A stretch of 64,000 nt of DNA from Lachnospiraceae bacterium (GCA_910575555.1 CAJTFX010000011.1:62001-126000), one strand, 5' to 3'. Shown: positions 52,055 to 61,606, numbered from the stretch's first letter. Made by a program: numbers and translations. The notes: generated by a model from the sequence alone, not told the origin.

Positions 52055-52990
52055 ATGCTATTTGAAAAGAAAGGCCCCAAAAAGGCCGTGAAAAAACAGA
52101 AGAAGGGTCTTTATCCCGTATTATATGTAATGGAAAGTCTGAAGGGCTATCACACAGAACTGGTGCAGAAAGAAGTGAATTCTCTGCAGGAATTAAGCGT
52201 GGTAAGCAAATCCTTCGGCAAGGTGCTTCATGAATCAGAGAATTTCCAGGAAAAGCTGCAGGATTTCGGAAATACCTTTTCCAGTATTAGTCAGGTGTCC
52301 GGGCAGTTTACAGAAGTGAAGAGTGAGATTGCTGAGTCTGTGAACCAGGCCCAGAACGGCGTGGAGGAATTGAAAAACAGTTCCCGGGAAGTGGAATCTC
52401 ATTTCGGGGAAATGGAAAACACCTTCGAAGATTTCATGGAGGCTGTGAAGAATATCAAGAAATGTACCAGTAAGATTGTCACCATTGCCGATCAGACCAA
52501 CATGCTTGCGCTGAACGCCACCATAGAAGCGGCCAGAGCCGGAGAACAGGGCAAGGGATTTGCCGTAGTGGCGGTGGAAGTGAAGGCGCTTGCAGATGAG
52601 ATTAAGAAGCTGGTGGCTGAGGTGAATACCAGTATCGGGGATGTGGAGCAGGGAACAGATAAGCTGAACGAAAGCATCAGCACCTCCCAACAGGCATTGG
52701 AAGCCAGTATTGATAAAGTAAATGATACATATGAGATGTTTGATAAGATTACCCAGGCGGCAGAAGGGGCGGAGACGGTGCAGGAAGAGATTTCCGGTGT
52801 GATTGACCAGTCCAGTTCATCCCTGCAGTCTTTGTGCGGATTTTTTGACCAGACCAGGGAGCATTATCAGCAGGTTATGGAGCATATCAATTATGCAAGC
52901 AAGCTGGGAACCACCAAAAGCGCCATGTTTGAGGACATTGATCTTATGATGTCTCAGATACCGCCTATCATAGAGGAATACAATCAGTAA
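52055..52990 (+). CDS. Soluble methyl-accepting chemotaxis-type protein
   Basis: 311 aa without TM helices. The N-terminal ~60 residues are basic then helical, and the rest is the MCP coiled coil with the hairpin tip [21 protein letters not shown] and [19 protein letters not shown]. There is no own ligand-binding domain, so input likely comes from the FIST protein encoded just upstream. The signalling tip implies contact with CheA/CheW-like partners, none of which is in the window. Confidence 0.9.
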   Translation: MLFEKKGPKKAVKKQKKGLYPVLYVMESLKGYHTELVQKEVNSLQELSVVSKSFGKVLHESENFQEKLQDFGNTFSSISQVSGQFTEVKSEIAESVNQAQNGVEELKNSSREVESHFGEMENTFEDFMEAVKNIKKCTSKIVTIADQTNMLALNATIEAARAGEQGKGFAVVAVEVKALADEIKKLVAEVNTSIGDVEQGTDKLNESISTSQQALEASIDKVNDTYEMFDKITQAAEGAETVQEEISGVIDQSSSSLQSLCGFFDQTREHYQQVMEHINYASKLGTTKSAMFEDIDLMMSQIPPIIEEYNQ

Positions 52991-52998
52991 CGTTGTTG

Positions 52999-53027
52999 TT
53001 GACAAAGGAATAAAAATCATATATTAT
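52999..53027 (+). promoter_or_regulatory. Promoter of the thiamin operon
   Basis: -35 TTGACA (52999-53004), 17 bp spacer, -10 TATTAT (53022-53027). Transcription would begin ~10 bp before the TPP aptamer. Confidence 0.75.
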
Positions 53028-53043
53028 TAGCATGGATCACAGA

Positions 53044-53125
53044 ACGCAGAGGGACCGCAGACGCGGTTGAGAAGGTTAAAACCTGACTCTTTGAACCTGT
53101 CAGTTAATACTGTCGTAGGGAGCGT
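53044..53125 (+). promoter_or_regulatory. TPP riboswitch aptamer
   Basis: Thi-box core readable: GGTTGAGAAGGTTAAAACC, then CTCTTTGAACCTGTCAGTTA and ACTGTCGTAGGGAGCGT. P1 pairs ACGC (53044-53047) with GCGT (53122-53125). The 3' P1 strand GAGCGT (53120-53125) can alternatively pair with ACGCTC (53149-53154), the 5' arm of the following terminator: a clear aptamer/antiterminator switch giving repression by TPP. Confidence 0.92.
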
Positions 53126-53145
53126 AAATATGTCAGAAGATTTAC

Positions 53146-53176
53146 AAGACGCTCTTAGACAGGAGCGTCTTTTTAT
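53146..53176 (+). terminator. TPP-controlled terminator
   Basis: AAGACGCTC (53146-53154) / GAGCGTCTT (53163-53171) plus T-run. Mutually exclusive with pairing of its 5' arm to the aptamer's P1 strand. Confidence 0.88.
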
Positions 53177-53301
53177 TTCACAGGAAAGTGCGTCCTGTGA
53201 AATAAAAACGCTCCGCGTGGATCGCACTGCGGCGGTAAGGAATTATGCTGCAGAAGCAACCCGCCGCAGGCGGAAAATCCTGCTTTGCAGGATTCTTTTT
53301 T
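53175..53301 (+). promoter_or_regulatory. Extra hairpins between the riboswitch and thiC
   Basis: Three more stems follow the first terminator: ATTTCACAGGA/TCCTGTGAAAT (53175-53203), GCGGCGG/CCGCCGC (about 53229-53269) and AATCCTGC/GCAGGATT with a T6 run (53276-53301). The last looks like a second terminator and ends just before the thiC ribosome site. Confidence 0.7.
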
Positions 53302-53315
53302 AGGAGGAAATTTTC

Positions 53316-54620
53316 ATGAGAGAATATGCAACACAGATGGAAGCAGCCCGCAGGGGCATTGTAACAGAAGAACTGAAAAAAGTAGCTGCAAAAGAGCGGA
53401 TGACGCCGGAAGAGCTGATGCCGTTGGTGGCAGAGGGAAAAGTGGCAATCTGCGCCAATAAGAATCATACATGTATCGATCCGGAAGGAGTAGGCTCCAT
53501 GCTGCGCACCAAAATCAACGTGAATCTTGGGGTATCCAGGGATTGCAAGGATTACGACGTGGAAATGGAAAAGGTTATGGAAGCAGTCAATATGGGGGCT
53601 CATGCCATTATGGACCTGTCGTCCCACGGGGATACCATTCCATTCCGGAGAAAACTGACCTCAGAATGCCCCGCTATGATTGGAACGGTGCCGGTGTACG
53701 ATTCTGTCATTCATTATCAGAGAGATCTTGCCACATTGACGGCTAAGGATTTCATTGATGTGGTCAGGCTGCATGCAGAGGACGGCGTGGACTTTGTAAC
53801 GCTTCACTGCGGCATTACCAGAAAAACCATTGATCAGATTAAAAAACATAAACGGAAAATGAACATTGTATCCAGAGGGGGCTCTCTGGTATTTGCCTGG
53901 ATGAGCATGACAGGGGAGGAAAATCCCTTTTACGAGTATTTTGACGAAATTCTGGAAATCTGCCGGGAATATGATGTAACCATTTCTCTGGGAGACGCCT
54001 GCCGCCCGGGCTGTCTGGCGGACGGCTCGGATGTGTGCCAGATTGAAGAGCTGGTGCGTCTGGGCGAATTGACCAAACGGGCCTGGGAGCAGGATGTGCA
54101 GGTGATGGTGGAAGGGCCGGGACATATGCCGATGGATCAGATTGCCGCCAATATGAAGATGCAGCAGACTATCTGCATGGGCGCGCCCTTTTATGTGCTG
54201 GGGCCCATTGTGACAGATATTGCGCCGGGATATGATCATATTACCTCAGCCATCGGCGGAGCCATTGCAGCCCAGAATGGCGCAGCTTTTCTGTGCTATG
54301 TTACGCCGGCGGAGCATTTGGCGCTGCCCAACGTGGAAGATGTAAAGCAGGGAATTATGGCTTCAAAGATTGCAGCCCATGCGGCAGACATTGCAAAGGG
54401 CGTCAGAGGGGCCCGGGAACTGGATGATAAAATGGCGGATGCCAGGCGCGCTCTGAACTGGGAGGCTCAGTGGGAATGCGCCATGGACCCTGAAACAGCA
54501 AAGAAAATCCGGGAGGACCGGAAGCCGGAGCATGAGGACACCTGTTCCATGTGCGGAAAGTTCTGTGCTGTAAGGAGCATGAATAAAGCGCTGTCCGGAG
54601 AATATATTGATATTTTATAA
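53316..54620 (+). CDS. thiC: Phosphomethylpyrimidine synthase
   Basis: 434 aa, the short form of ThiC. Radical SAM enzyme that rearranges aminoimidazole ribotide into HMP-phosphate. Central motifs [20 protein letters not shown] and [12 protein letters not shown] are present; the C-terminal 4Fe-4S ligands read [11 protein letters not shown] follows TAGGAGG. First gene of the operon under the TPP riboswitch. Confidence 0.96.
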   Translation: MREYATQMEAARRGIVTEELKKVAAKERMTPEELMPLVAEGKVAICANKNHTCIDPEGVGSMLRTKINVNLGVSRDCKDYDVEMEKVMEAVNMGAHAIMDLSSHGDTIPFRRKLTSECPAMIGTVPVYDSVIHYQRDLATLTAKDFIDVVRLHAEDGVDFVTLHCGITRKTIDQIKKHKRKMNIVSRGGSLVFAWMSMTGEENPFYEYFDEILEICREYDVTISLGDACRPGCLADGSDVCQIEELVRLGELTKRAWEQDVQVMVEGPGHMPMDQIAANMKMQQTICMGAPFYVLGPIVTDIAPGYDHITSAIGGAIAAQNGAAFLCYVTPAEHLALPNVEDVKQGIMASKIAAHAADIAKGVRGARELDDKMADARRALNWEAQWECAMDPETAKKIREDRKPEHEDTCSMCGKFCAVRSMNKALSGEYIDIL

Positions 54621-54631
54621 CAGGAGGGCAT

Positions 54632-55150
54632 ATGAAGGTAAATATTAGAAAACTGGCAGTTGCAGGCATGATGACTGCCTTAGGCGTCAGCCTGTCAGCA
54701 TTTTCCATTCCCATCGGGGCTTCCAGATGTTTTCCCATCCAACATCTTTTAAATGTACTGGCCGGGGTGTTTCTGGGACCTTCCTATGCCGTGGGATTTG
54801 CCTTTTCCACCGCTCTGATTCGGAATCTGATGGGAACCGGAAGCCTTCTGGCATTTCCGGGCAGCATGGCCGGGGCTTTTCTGGGAGCTGTGCTGTTTCG
54901 GTATACGGGAAAAATATGGACGAACTTTTTGGGAGAAATTATGGGTACAGGAGTTATCGGAGGAATGCTCTGTTATCCGGTGGCCAGTTTGCTGTTGGGA
55001 AATCAGGAAGCTGCGCTGTTTACGTATGTGCTTCCCTTCTTTATCAGTACGGCCGGGGGATGTGTGCTGGCGGCAATTTTGCTGGGTGCCATGTACCGGT
55101 CCGGCACAGTTTCTTATCTGCAGGGAATACTGAAAGGGGCAGAGCAGTGA
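54632..55150 (+). CDS. thiW: ThiW, S-component of a thiazole ECF transporter
   Basis: 172 aa with about six hydrophobic segments and almost no large loops, as in ECF S-components; the start KLAVAGMMTALGVSLSAFSIPIGASRCFPIQH is typical of ThiW. Predicted to bind hydroxyethylthiazole and use the shared EcfAAT module (not in the window). Overlaps the thiM start (GTGA), in keeping with uptake feeding ThiM. Confidence 0.9.
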   Translation: MKVNIRKLAVAGMMTALGVSLSAFSIPIGASRCFPIQHLLNVLAGVFLGPSYAVGFAFSTALIRNLMGTGSLLAFPGSMAGAFLGAVLFRYTGKIWTNFLGEIMGTGVIGGMLCYPVASLLLGNQEAALFTYVLPFFISTAGGCVLAAILLGAMYRSGTVSYLQGILKGAEQ

Positions 55151-55998
55151 AAGCGAGGAATCCGGGAGAAAATTTGTTTGAATACGCGCCGGAGCAGATA
55201 GCGGAAGTATTTGTGAGAATCCGGGCCCGTAACTATCTGGTTCATATGATTCCCAATACGGTGTCCGCTCCTCTGTGCGCCGACGGTCTGGCTGCGCTGG
55301 GAGCCCGGCCCCTGATGGCGGTAGCTGCAGAAGAAATGGCGGAAATTGTATCTCAGGCGGACGGCTGCGTGATTAATCTGGGGCAGATGACGAAAGAAAA
55401 GCAGAAAGCAGCCAGGATCGTGCTGAAACAGGCGGCAGAAGCAGGCCGGCCTCTGGTGTTAGATCCGGTGGGGTGCGGAGCCTCCCGGTTCCGGATGCAG
55501 GCAGTGCAACAGCTTTTGGCGCTGCCCTGGCAGGGAATCCTTAAGGGAAACCGCTCAGAACTGTACAGTATTCAGCAGCAGAAATTAACCAGAGAAGGGA
55601 TAGATTCTTTAGAGGAACGTTCCCTGCTCCATCAGATTTCCACGGGCAGGGTATATCTGGTTACCGGAGAAACCGACGAGATTCTCTGGAAAGATAAAAT
55701 GATACAGATTCCCCACAGGGCAGCGAGCCATTGGAACATGGTAGGCACCGGATGCCTGGCAGGAGCAGTGACAGGCGCATGCTGCTGTGCAGCCGGAGAA
55801 ATGTGCAGAGAATCTATGGGGAAGATATCTTTGGAATCTCTGAAATTAGCCGCTGTATCAGCAGCTTTGGGTATGGCATTCGCACTGGAGCAGGCAGGAG
55901 CAGCCGAAGGATACGGGACAGCCAAATCCGCGCTGCTGAATGCCCTGGGACAGCTGTCAGCCAAACATTTTTCAGACTGGCTGCAGACTCTGAAATAA
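55147..55998 (+). CDS. thiM: Hydroxyethylthiazole kinase
   Basis: 283 aa from a GTG at 55147 that overlaps the thiW stop; the frame is open further upstream but only as a shadow of thiW. Phosphorylates salvaged thiazole alcohol. Motifs: PLCADGLAALGARPLM (substrate binding), INLGQMTKEK, VLDPVGCGASRFR, LKGNRSEL and the anion hole/catalytic Cys region NMVGTGCLAGAVTGA. Slightly longer N-terminus than usual. Confidence 0.94.
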   Translation: MKARNPGENLFEYAPEQIAEVFVRIRARNYLVHMIPNTVSAPLCADGLAALGARPLMAVAAEEMAEIVSQADGCVINLGQMTKEKQKAARIVLKQAAEAGRPLVLDPVGCGASRFRMQAVQQLLALPWQGILKGNRSELYSIQQQKLTREGIDSLEERSLLHQISTGRVYLVTGETDEILWKDKMIQIPHRAASHWNMVGTGCLAGAVTGACCCAAGEMCRESMGKISLESLKLAAVSAALGMAFALEQAGAAEGYGTAKSALLNALGQLSAKHFSDWLQTLK

Positions 55999-56046
55999 AA
56001 ATTATGACCTGAAATAAAAAGCAAACCGTAACGAAAGGAGATCGCA

Positions 56047-56670
56047 ATGAAAAAGTGGCTGTACCTGATTGCAGACTTTTCTTATGGAGAAGCCAGAATA
56101 GAAGCCGCCCTGAAAGCCGGTATAGATTATATTCAGCTGCGGGAGAAGGACATTTCTTCTGCAGAATATCTGCTGCGGGCCAAAAGAATGCGGGAAATAA
56201 CCGATAAATACCGCACCAGGCTGATTATCAACGATCGGCTGGATATCGCCCTGTTAAGCGGGGCAGACGGAGTCCATTTGGGACAGGAGGATGTTCCGGT
56301 GAAGGACGCCAGAAAGCTTCTGGGTGCCCGGGGAATCATCGGAGCCACCGCTAAAACGCCGGAGCAGGCAAAACAGGCCATGGAAGCCGGAGCGGATTAT
56401 CTGGGCAGCGGCGCATGGTTTTTTACAGAGACAAAGAAAGATGCCGTTCCCATTTCAGAGGAGACATATCTGCAGATTCTGCAGTTCGCGCCCATTCCAA
56501 ATGTGGCAGTGGGAGGCATTAATGCAGAAAACGGCAGAAAACCCCTTTCTCTGGGAGCCAGCGGCCTGGCAATTTCTGCAGGGATACTGAAAGCAGAGGA
56601 CCCGGAAGCGGAAACCCTTAAGATACGGCAGCTGTTAGAGCAAGGGGAATCTGCAGAAACGGAGGATTGA
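56047..56670 (+). CDS. thiE: Thiamine-phosphate synthase
   Basis: 207 aa TIM barrel. Joins HMP-pyrophosphate and thiazole phosphate to thiamin phosphate. IDYIQLREKD, RLIINDRLDIAL, DGVHLGQED, IIGATAKTPEQA and VAVGGINAEN are recognisable. The pyrophosphate loop reads GSGAWFFTETK where GPxFxTxTK is usual, a mild departure. ATG follows AAAGGAGATC. Confidence 0.93.
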   Translation: MKKWLYLIADFSYGEARIEAALKAGIDYIQLREKDISSAEYLLRAKRMREITDKYRTRLIINDRLDIALLSGADGVHLGQEDVPVKDARKLLGARGIIGATAKTPEQAKQAMEAGADYLGSGAWFFTETKKDAVPISEETYLQILQFAPIPNVAVGGINAENGRKPLSLGASGLAISAGILKAEDPEAETLKIRQLLEQGESAETED

Positions 56671-56672
56671 AG

Positions 56673-57473
56673 GTGAAAACAGTGCTTACAATCGCAGGAA
56701 GCGACTGCAGCGGCGGCGCCGGCATTCAGGCAGATTTAAAGACCATTGCGGCCCACGGCCTGTATGGAGAGAGCGTAATTACAGCGCTGACAGCGCAGAA
56801 TACATTGGGGGTAGCGGATATTATGCCGGTATCCCCTGATTTTTTGGAAAAACAATTGGAATGCGTATTTACGGATATAGCGCCGGACGCTGTGAAGCTG
56901 GGTATGATTCCGGGAATTTCCCAGATGAAAGTCATAAAGAAAAGCCTGGAACACTGGCAGGCAAAGCATGTGGTGATGGACCCGGTGATGGTGTCCACCA
57001 GCGGCAGAAATCTGATGGAGCCGGAGGCTCTCGCTTATTATCAGAAAGAACTGCTGCCCCTGGCAGAGATTTATACCCCCAACTTGCCGGAAGCAGAACT
57101 GCTGCTGAAAACAACTGTAAAAACAAAGGAAGAAAGGGTTGCGGCGGCAAGGGAGTTTGCGTTACAATACAAGGGTGTGTTATATTTAAAAGGCGGCCAT
57201 GACCAGCTTTTTGCAGATGATTTACTCTGTCTGGAGGGAGAGCCTCTGTGGATTTTTGGAGAACATATTGACAATCCAAACACCCACGGGACAGGATGCA
57301 CTCTGTCTTCTGCTATTGCCTGCGGACTTGCCCGGGGGCTTGGAGCAGAAGAAAGTGTAAGGAAGGCCAAGGAATATATTACCGGGGCCATTGCAGACGG
57401 AATGAATCTTGGAAAGGGAAACGGCCCGCTGAACCATATGTACCGAATCAACCGCTGTCTGCCCGAAATTTAA
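56673..57473 (+). CDS. thiD: HMP / HMP-phosphate kinase
   Basis: 266 aa from a GTG at 56673 with CGGAGG 7 bases upstream; a TTG at 56667 overlapping thiE is possible. Makes HMP-PP for ThiE. Ribokinase-fold motifs: IAGSDCSGGAGIQADLKT, ALTAQNTLGV, VMDPVMVSTSG, LTPNxxE-type segment (TPNLPEAELLL) and NTHGTGCTLSSAIA. Completes an operon for HMP synthesis plus thiazole salvage; no thiazole synthesis genes (thiG, thiH, thiS) lie here. Confidence 0.95.
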   Translation: MKTVLTIAGSDCSGGAGIQADLKTIAAHGLYGESVITALTAQNTLGVADIMPVSPDFLEKQLECVFTDIAPDAVKLGMIPGISQMKVIKKSLEHWQAKHVVMDPVMVSTSGRNLMEPEALAYYQKELLPLAEIYTPNLPEAELLLKTTVKTKEERVAAAREFALQYKGVLYLKGGHDQLFADDLLCLEGEPLWIFGEHIDNPNTHGTGCTLSSAIACGLARGLGAEESVRKAKEYITGAIADGMNLGKGNGPLNHMYRINRCLPEI

Positions 57474-57552
57474 CAGGCGGTACAGAGGATGCTGAGCAGC
57501 GAAGAAACTGCAGCAGTGCATGATGGTGATTACAGGAAAGGAGATTTTGCAG

Positions 57553-58434
57553 ATGAAGAAGAAATTGCTATTGTTTGGATTGGGAATCTGTCTGCTGTTT
57601 ACTGCCTGTTCCGGGAAAAATGCAGCGGAAAATACAAAGCAGCAGGAAGAAAAAACAGATGATAAGCAGGAAACAAAGCCAGAGAAGGAAGAGGAAAAAG
57701 AAGAAAAAGAGGAAACGGACTTTCCGGAAGAAGCCGGCGTGGAATTGACCAAGGCTCCGGAAGTGTCGTTTGTAGATTATTCGAAAAATATTACCGATGA
57801 AAAAACGGGTACGCTGCTTCTTTCTGTTACGGAAAACTGCCCTGTGGTTTCCATTCCGGAGAATGAGGCTGCGGCCGAGAAAATAAATATGGCTTTTGAT
57901 CAAAAGCATTCAGAAGCGCAGGCTTATATTGAGGAAGATACAGAACTGGCAAAAAACGCTTATGAGGGATTGTCAGAGGAGGAGAGGAAGGACTGGTCAG
58001 GCTACGGATACGGCGCCACTTACAAAATGGTCTATGCTTCTACTAGGATCTTGAGCATTGAAGCCCAGAATTATCAGTGGCAGGGAACGCCTCATCCCAA
58101 TACCTGGACTTCTTCTTATTGTTTTGACGCCTCCACTGGAAAACTTCTGTCCCTGTCAGATATTTTTACAGACAAAGCAGAGGCCGGAAAAATAGTGGAA
58201 GAACATATTTTGAAAAAAATTACAGAGGACCCCTATAAAGACGGCTTGATGGAGGATTATGAAAGCTTTGTGCCGGATGTTCTGACAGAGGATGTATTTT
58301 ACTTGAATGACAAGGGCCTGGTGGTGATCTGCAATCCCTATATACTGACTACTTATGCGGCAGGGATTATTGAGATTGAAGTGCCTTATGATGCATTAAA
58401 AGATGTAATGAACGAGAAATATATACTGGACTGA
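57553..58434 (+). CDS. DUF3298/RsiV-like lipoprotein
   Basis: 293 aa from the ATG at 57553 (AAAGGAG upstream). Lipoprotein signal with lipobox LFTAC (Cys ~19), a low-complexity Lys/Glu-rich spacer (~28-62), then a DUF4163/DUF3298 domain (YSKNITDEKTGTLLLSVTENCPVV; PNTWTSSYCFDASTGKLLSLSDIF) as in the extracellular part of anti-sigma factor RsiV and PdaC. No cytoplasmic anti-sigma domain, so probably a wall-associated binding protein. 13 bp before the NUDIX gene. Confidence 0.82.
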   Translation: MKKKLLLFGLGICLLFTACSGKNAAENTKQQEEKTDDKQETKPEKEEEKEEKEETDFPEEAGVELTKAPEVSFVDYSKNITDEKTGTLLLSVTENCPVVSIPENEAAAEKINMAFDQKHSEAQAYIEEDTELAKNAYEGLSEEERKDWSGYGYGATYKMVYASTRILSIEAQNYQWQGTPHPNTWTSSYCFDASTGKLLSLSDIFTDKAEAGKIVEEHILKKITEDPYKDGLMEDYESFVPDVLTEDVFYLNDKGLVVICNPYILTTYAAGIIEIEVPYDALKDVMNEKYILD

Positions 58435-58447
58435 TAAGGGAATCATT

Positions 58448-58927
58448 ATGGAGAAATCGAATCTGACAACCTTGTGTTATGTGGAGCAGGACGGAAAATA
58501 CCTGATGCTCCACCGGGTAAAAAAGGAACGGGATGTCAATAAAGACAAATGGATTGGAATCGGCGGACATTTTGAACCGGGAGAAAGCCCGGAGGAATGT
58601 CTGCTTCGGGAAGTGAAGGAGGAGACCGGTCTTACGCTGACCGGTTATTCTTTCCGGGGAATCATTACCTTTTCTGCAGCGGGATGGCCGGTAGAATATA
58701 TGTGTCTTTATACCGCGGACAGTTTTGAGGGAACACTGACAGAATGCAATGAGGGGACCCTGGAATGGGTAGATAAAGAACAGGTGCTTTCTCTGAATAT
58801 CTGGGAGGGAGATAAAATATTCTTCCGTCTGCTGTTGGAGGACGCGCCCTTTTTCTCATTGAAGCTCAGCTACGAGGGCGACCTGTTGACCCAGGCGGTA
58901 CTGAATGGACAAAGACTGACCTTGTGA
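58448..58927 (+). CDS. NUDIX hydrolase, MutT/8-oxo-dGTPase-like
   Basis: 159 aa with a complete Nudix box, GGHFEPGESPEECLLREVKEETGL (positions ~38-61). The start TTLCYVEQDGKYLMLHRVKKERDVNKDKWIGIGG resembles clostridial MutX/8-oxo-dGTP diphosphatases. Convergent with the DNA glycosylase gene, only 3 bp apart. Exact substrate not readable. Confidence 0.88.
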   Translation: MEKSNLTTLCYVEQDGKYLMLHRVKKERDVNKDKWIGIGGHFEPGESPEECLLREVKEETGLTLTGYSFRGIITFSAAGWPVEYMCLYTADSFEGTLTECNEGTLEWVDKEQVLSLNIWEGDKIFFRLLLEDAPFFSLKLSYEGDLLTQAVLNGQRLTL

Positions 58928-58930
58928 TGC

Positions 58931-59530
58931 TCAACATAACAGATAGGGTTCTACGGCCCGCTTCCAGTGGTCTGCCAGCCGTTCCAGATTCCAGGCGGCA
59001 TTGGCAGGACTGGTGGAAGGAAGTTTGTGTATGGCGGCATACCGGGAAAGATCTGCCGGCAAATGGGGGCTGCCGGAATCTGGAGATAAGCCTGCCAGTG
59101 AATGGGAGCTGCCGGAGCCTGCGGATGGGTCCGCCAGCATGGGCACCGTGTATTTTTTGTAAAGTTCACATGCTTTGCTGCCGTTTCCAAAGACTGCCTG
59201 AATGGAAGTCTGCCTCAGCAGGCCGGGAATGTCGGCAGGAACCACATTGCGGATGCTGCTGTCGGAAGAACCGATGATATCGCAGCTTAAAATAACGTCC
59301 CAAAGGGCGATTCCATGAGACAAAAGAAGATGCTTTTTCTCCGGAACAGACGAAGGAACCGGCTCGCCGGTTATGGCCGCCAGAATCTTCCAGAACCGGT
59401 TCTGGGGATGGCCGTAGTAGAAATGCTGTTCTCTGGATTTTACAGAAGGGAAGGTGCCCAGAATCAGAATTCTGGAATCTTTCTGAAAAACAGGATCAAA
59501 TTCATGGGTGAGCCTCTGATATTCTGACAT
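58931..59530 (-). CDS. DNA-deoxyinosine glycosylase (UDG superfamily)
   Basis: 199 aa. The UDG-superfamily motif I region ILILGTFPSVKSREQHFYYGHPQNRFW and the late LPSTSPANAAWNLERL motif fit the hypoxanthine-DNA glycosylase family, which removes deaminated adenine from DNA. A Ser/Gly/Pro/His-rich insertion with two ~13-residue repeats (SGSSHSLAGLSP / SGSPHLPADLS) separates the last motifs; the corresponding DNA (about 59030-59150) is imperfectly repetitive. Usual length is ~165 aa. Confidence 0.85.
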   Translation of the reverse strand: MSEYQRLTHEFDPVFQKDSRILILGTFPSVKSREQHFYYGHPQNRFWKILAAITGEPVPSSVPEKKHLLLSHGIALWDVILSCDIIGSSDSSIRNVVPADIPGLLRQTSIQAVFGNGSKACELYKKYTVPMLADPSAGSGSSHSLAGLSPDSGSPHLPADLSRYAAIHKLPSTSPANAAWNLERLADHWKRAVEPYLLC

Positions 59531-59581
59531 GGGCAGTTCCTTTCTGTGTAGTTTTTTGTGATACCTGGCGCAACAGTCCTT

Positions 59582-61606
59582 TTACTCGTCGTGTTTTAAT
59601 GAAAACCGGCTGATCAGTCCTTTTAAATTCTGCGCCTGGGCTGCCAGTTCTTCACTGGAGGAGGCGCTTTCCTGTGCAGTCATGGAATTAGTAGTAACTG
59701 CCACAGACATTTGTTCAAATCCTGTGTTAATCTGTTCAATGGCCGCTGCCTGTTCTCTTGCCGCTTCTGCAATCTCTGCAATAATGTCGTTGATTTCACT
59801 GGTATTGCTTACTACATGGGTAAGGGACTCGGCTGTTTCGTTGGCAATATTTGTGCCGTTTTCCACTGTTTCAATGGACTTCAAAATCAACTGGGCAGTG
59901 TTCTGCGCTGCTTTTGCGCTTTCTTCCGCAAGGCTTCGCACTTCCTCTGCCACAACAGAGAAGCCTCTTCCGGCTTCACCGGCCCGCGCCGCTTCAATGG
60001 CGGCATTTAATGACAGCAGGTTGGTCTGTTCTGCAATATCTTCAATGTTTCTGATAATGTCGCTGATCTTGGAAGATCCGGCTTTGATATCAGCCATGGC
60101 ATTGATCATGGACTGCATCTGCAGGTTGCAGGTTTCTACGTTTTTCTCAGCTTCCAGGGAGCGGAGATTTGCCAGAGAGGCATTTTCTGCCGTAAGCCTT
60201 ACCTGTTCGGAAACATTCGCAATGCTTGCGGTAAGCTCTTCTAACACGCTTGCCTGGTCGGTGGTGCTGTCCGCCAGGTTTTTAGCCCCCAGAGAGGTGC
60301 CGTCTGAGTGATCCGCCACAAGATCGGCAGCGCTGTTCATCTGCATCATGGTTTCATTGAGGGAGCCCACAATGGTGTCGATGGATTCCTTTAAGCTGAC
60401 GAAATCTCCGGTGAAGCTGGCCTCTGTCTGAATGTCCAGATTTCCGTCCGACAACTGTGCAAGTACCCTGGTAATATCAGAGATATACAGATTCAGGCTT
60501 TGGATAGTCTCATTCAGGTTATTGGAAAGAATGGTAAGCTCATTTCCGGTGTTGATGATTTCAACCGGTGTTTTCAAATCGCCTTCCGCAAGCTTAACCA
60601 GACGTTCTGTGACAGAATCCACCGGATGAATAATGTCTTTGATTTTACGCGCCGTCAGGGAGATATTTACAGCTAAAAGCAGGATGCCGATGATACTGTT
60701 GACAAGTACGGAAATCAAAACGATAGATGTAAATTCCCGATGGGGCGCAGTAATAATCAGACGCCAGTCCCCGTGGCCTTTGACCGGGCAGTAAGCGGCA
60801 AACATGCTTTTACCGTTCTGGCGGTAAGTGATTGTGCCTGATTGATCCGTGGAAAGGATTTTCTTGGTTGCCTTAGCCAGAGAGGGATTTTTCCCGTCTG
60901 TCTGGGTGACAGCATTGGACTGATCTGCAATTTTCTGCTGATCCTTATGAAAAATAACAGTGCCTTCTTTATTTATAATATAGGCGTGGCCTGTTTTTCC
61001 GAATGTGATTTCTCCGATTTTGTCATTGACGGAATCAACCAGATCCACAATATAGACAGTGCCCACAATTTTGTCGTCATTGTAAACCGGCGCGCCGCTG
61101 ATAATAATGATATCGCCGTTGAGGCGGTTGATAATCGGCTCGCCTACAAAGACGTCCCCTTTGGATGCTGTCTGGAAATGAAGCTGGTCGTTAAAGTCGA
61201 AATCCCCGTAATTGGAATAGCCCTGTCCGTTTAACTCCACAAATCCCACTTCATCATAGTTATTCTGGGAGCGGACATTTTCCATGGCTTCTAATTTTTC
61301 CTCCTTGGAAGCGCTGGTGTCCCGGATGGTTTCTAAAGAAGCCACATTCAGCGCATTTACTTCCAGAGTGTGCAGCGTCTGCTCCACCGCGGAAGAGGTT
61401 GAGTTCAGCGCCACATTCGCCATTTCATGAAGCGTGTTCATATTGCTGAAATACATAAACACGCCGGATACAATAATCAGCGTAATGACTGACAGCAGAA
61501 ACAGCCGGGTAACCTGGGTAACCAGAAGCTTCTGAAGGCTCTGGTCCTGATTCTGCTTCTTTTCCGGTTTTGCCGGGTTGGAAATCTGTTTTTTCATCTT
61601 TTTCAT
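59582..61606 (-). CDS. Transmembrane methyl-accepting chemotaxis protein with Cache sensor
   Basis: 674 aa. TM1 (~32-53), an extracellular dCache-type sensor (~55-290, with FVELNGQGYSNYGDFDF and GDIIIISGAPVYN), TM2 (~297-320), HAMP (~322-375) and a signalling domain with the hairpin tip IRNIEDIAEQTNLLSLNAAIEAARAG. Ligand unknown; dCache domains commonly bind amino acids or small acids. ATG follows AGGAGG. Single-gene unit on the minus strand. Confidence 0.94.
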   Translation of the reverse strand: MKKMKKQISNPAKPEKKQNQDQSLQKLLVTQVTRLFLLSVITLIIVSGVFMYFSNMNTLHEMANVALNSTSSAVEQTLHTLEVNALNVASLETIRDTSASKEEKLEAMENVRSQNNYDEVGFVELNGQGYSNYGDFDFNDQLHFQTASKGDVFVGEPIINRLNGDIIIISGAPVYNDDKIVGTVYIVDLVDSVNDKIGEITFGKTGHAYIINKEGTVIFHKDQQKIADQSNAVTQTDGKNPSLAKATKKILSTDQSGTITYRQNGKSMFAAYCPVKGHGDWRLIITAPHREFTSIVLISVLVNSIIGILLLAVNISLTARKIKDIIHPVDSVTERLVKLAEGDLKTPVEIINTGNELTILSNNLNETIQSLNLYISDITRVLAQLSDGNLDIQTEASFTGDFVSLKESIDTIVGSLNETMMQMNSAADLVADHSDGTSLGAKNLADSTTDQASVLEELTASIANVSEQVRLTAENASLANLRSLEAEKNVETCNLQMQSMINAMADIKAGSSKISDIIRNIEDIAEQTNLLSLNAAIEAARAGEAGRGFSVVAEEVRSLAEESAKAAQNTAQLILKSIETVENGTNIANETAESLTHVVSNTSEINDIIAEIAEAAREQAAAIEQINTGFEQMSVAVTTNSMTAQESASSSEELAAQAQNLKGLISRFSLKHDE

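Noticed and set aside
54727-55146. A long N-terminal extension of ThiM
   Set aside because: It runs out of frame over thiW, which is clearly coding; the GTG at 55147 is the normal coupled start.
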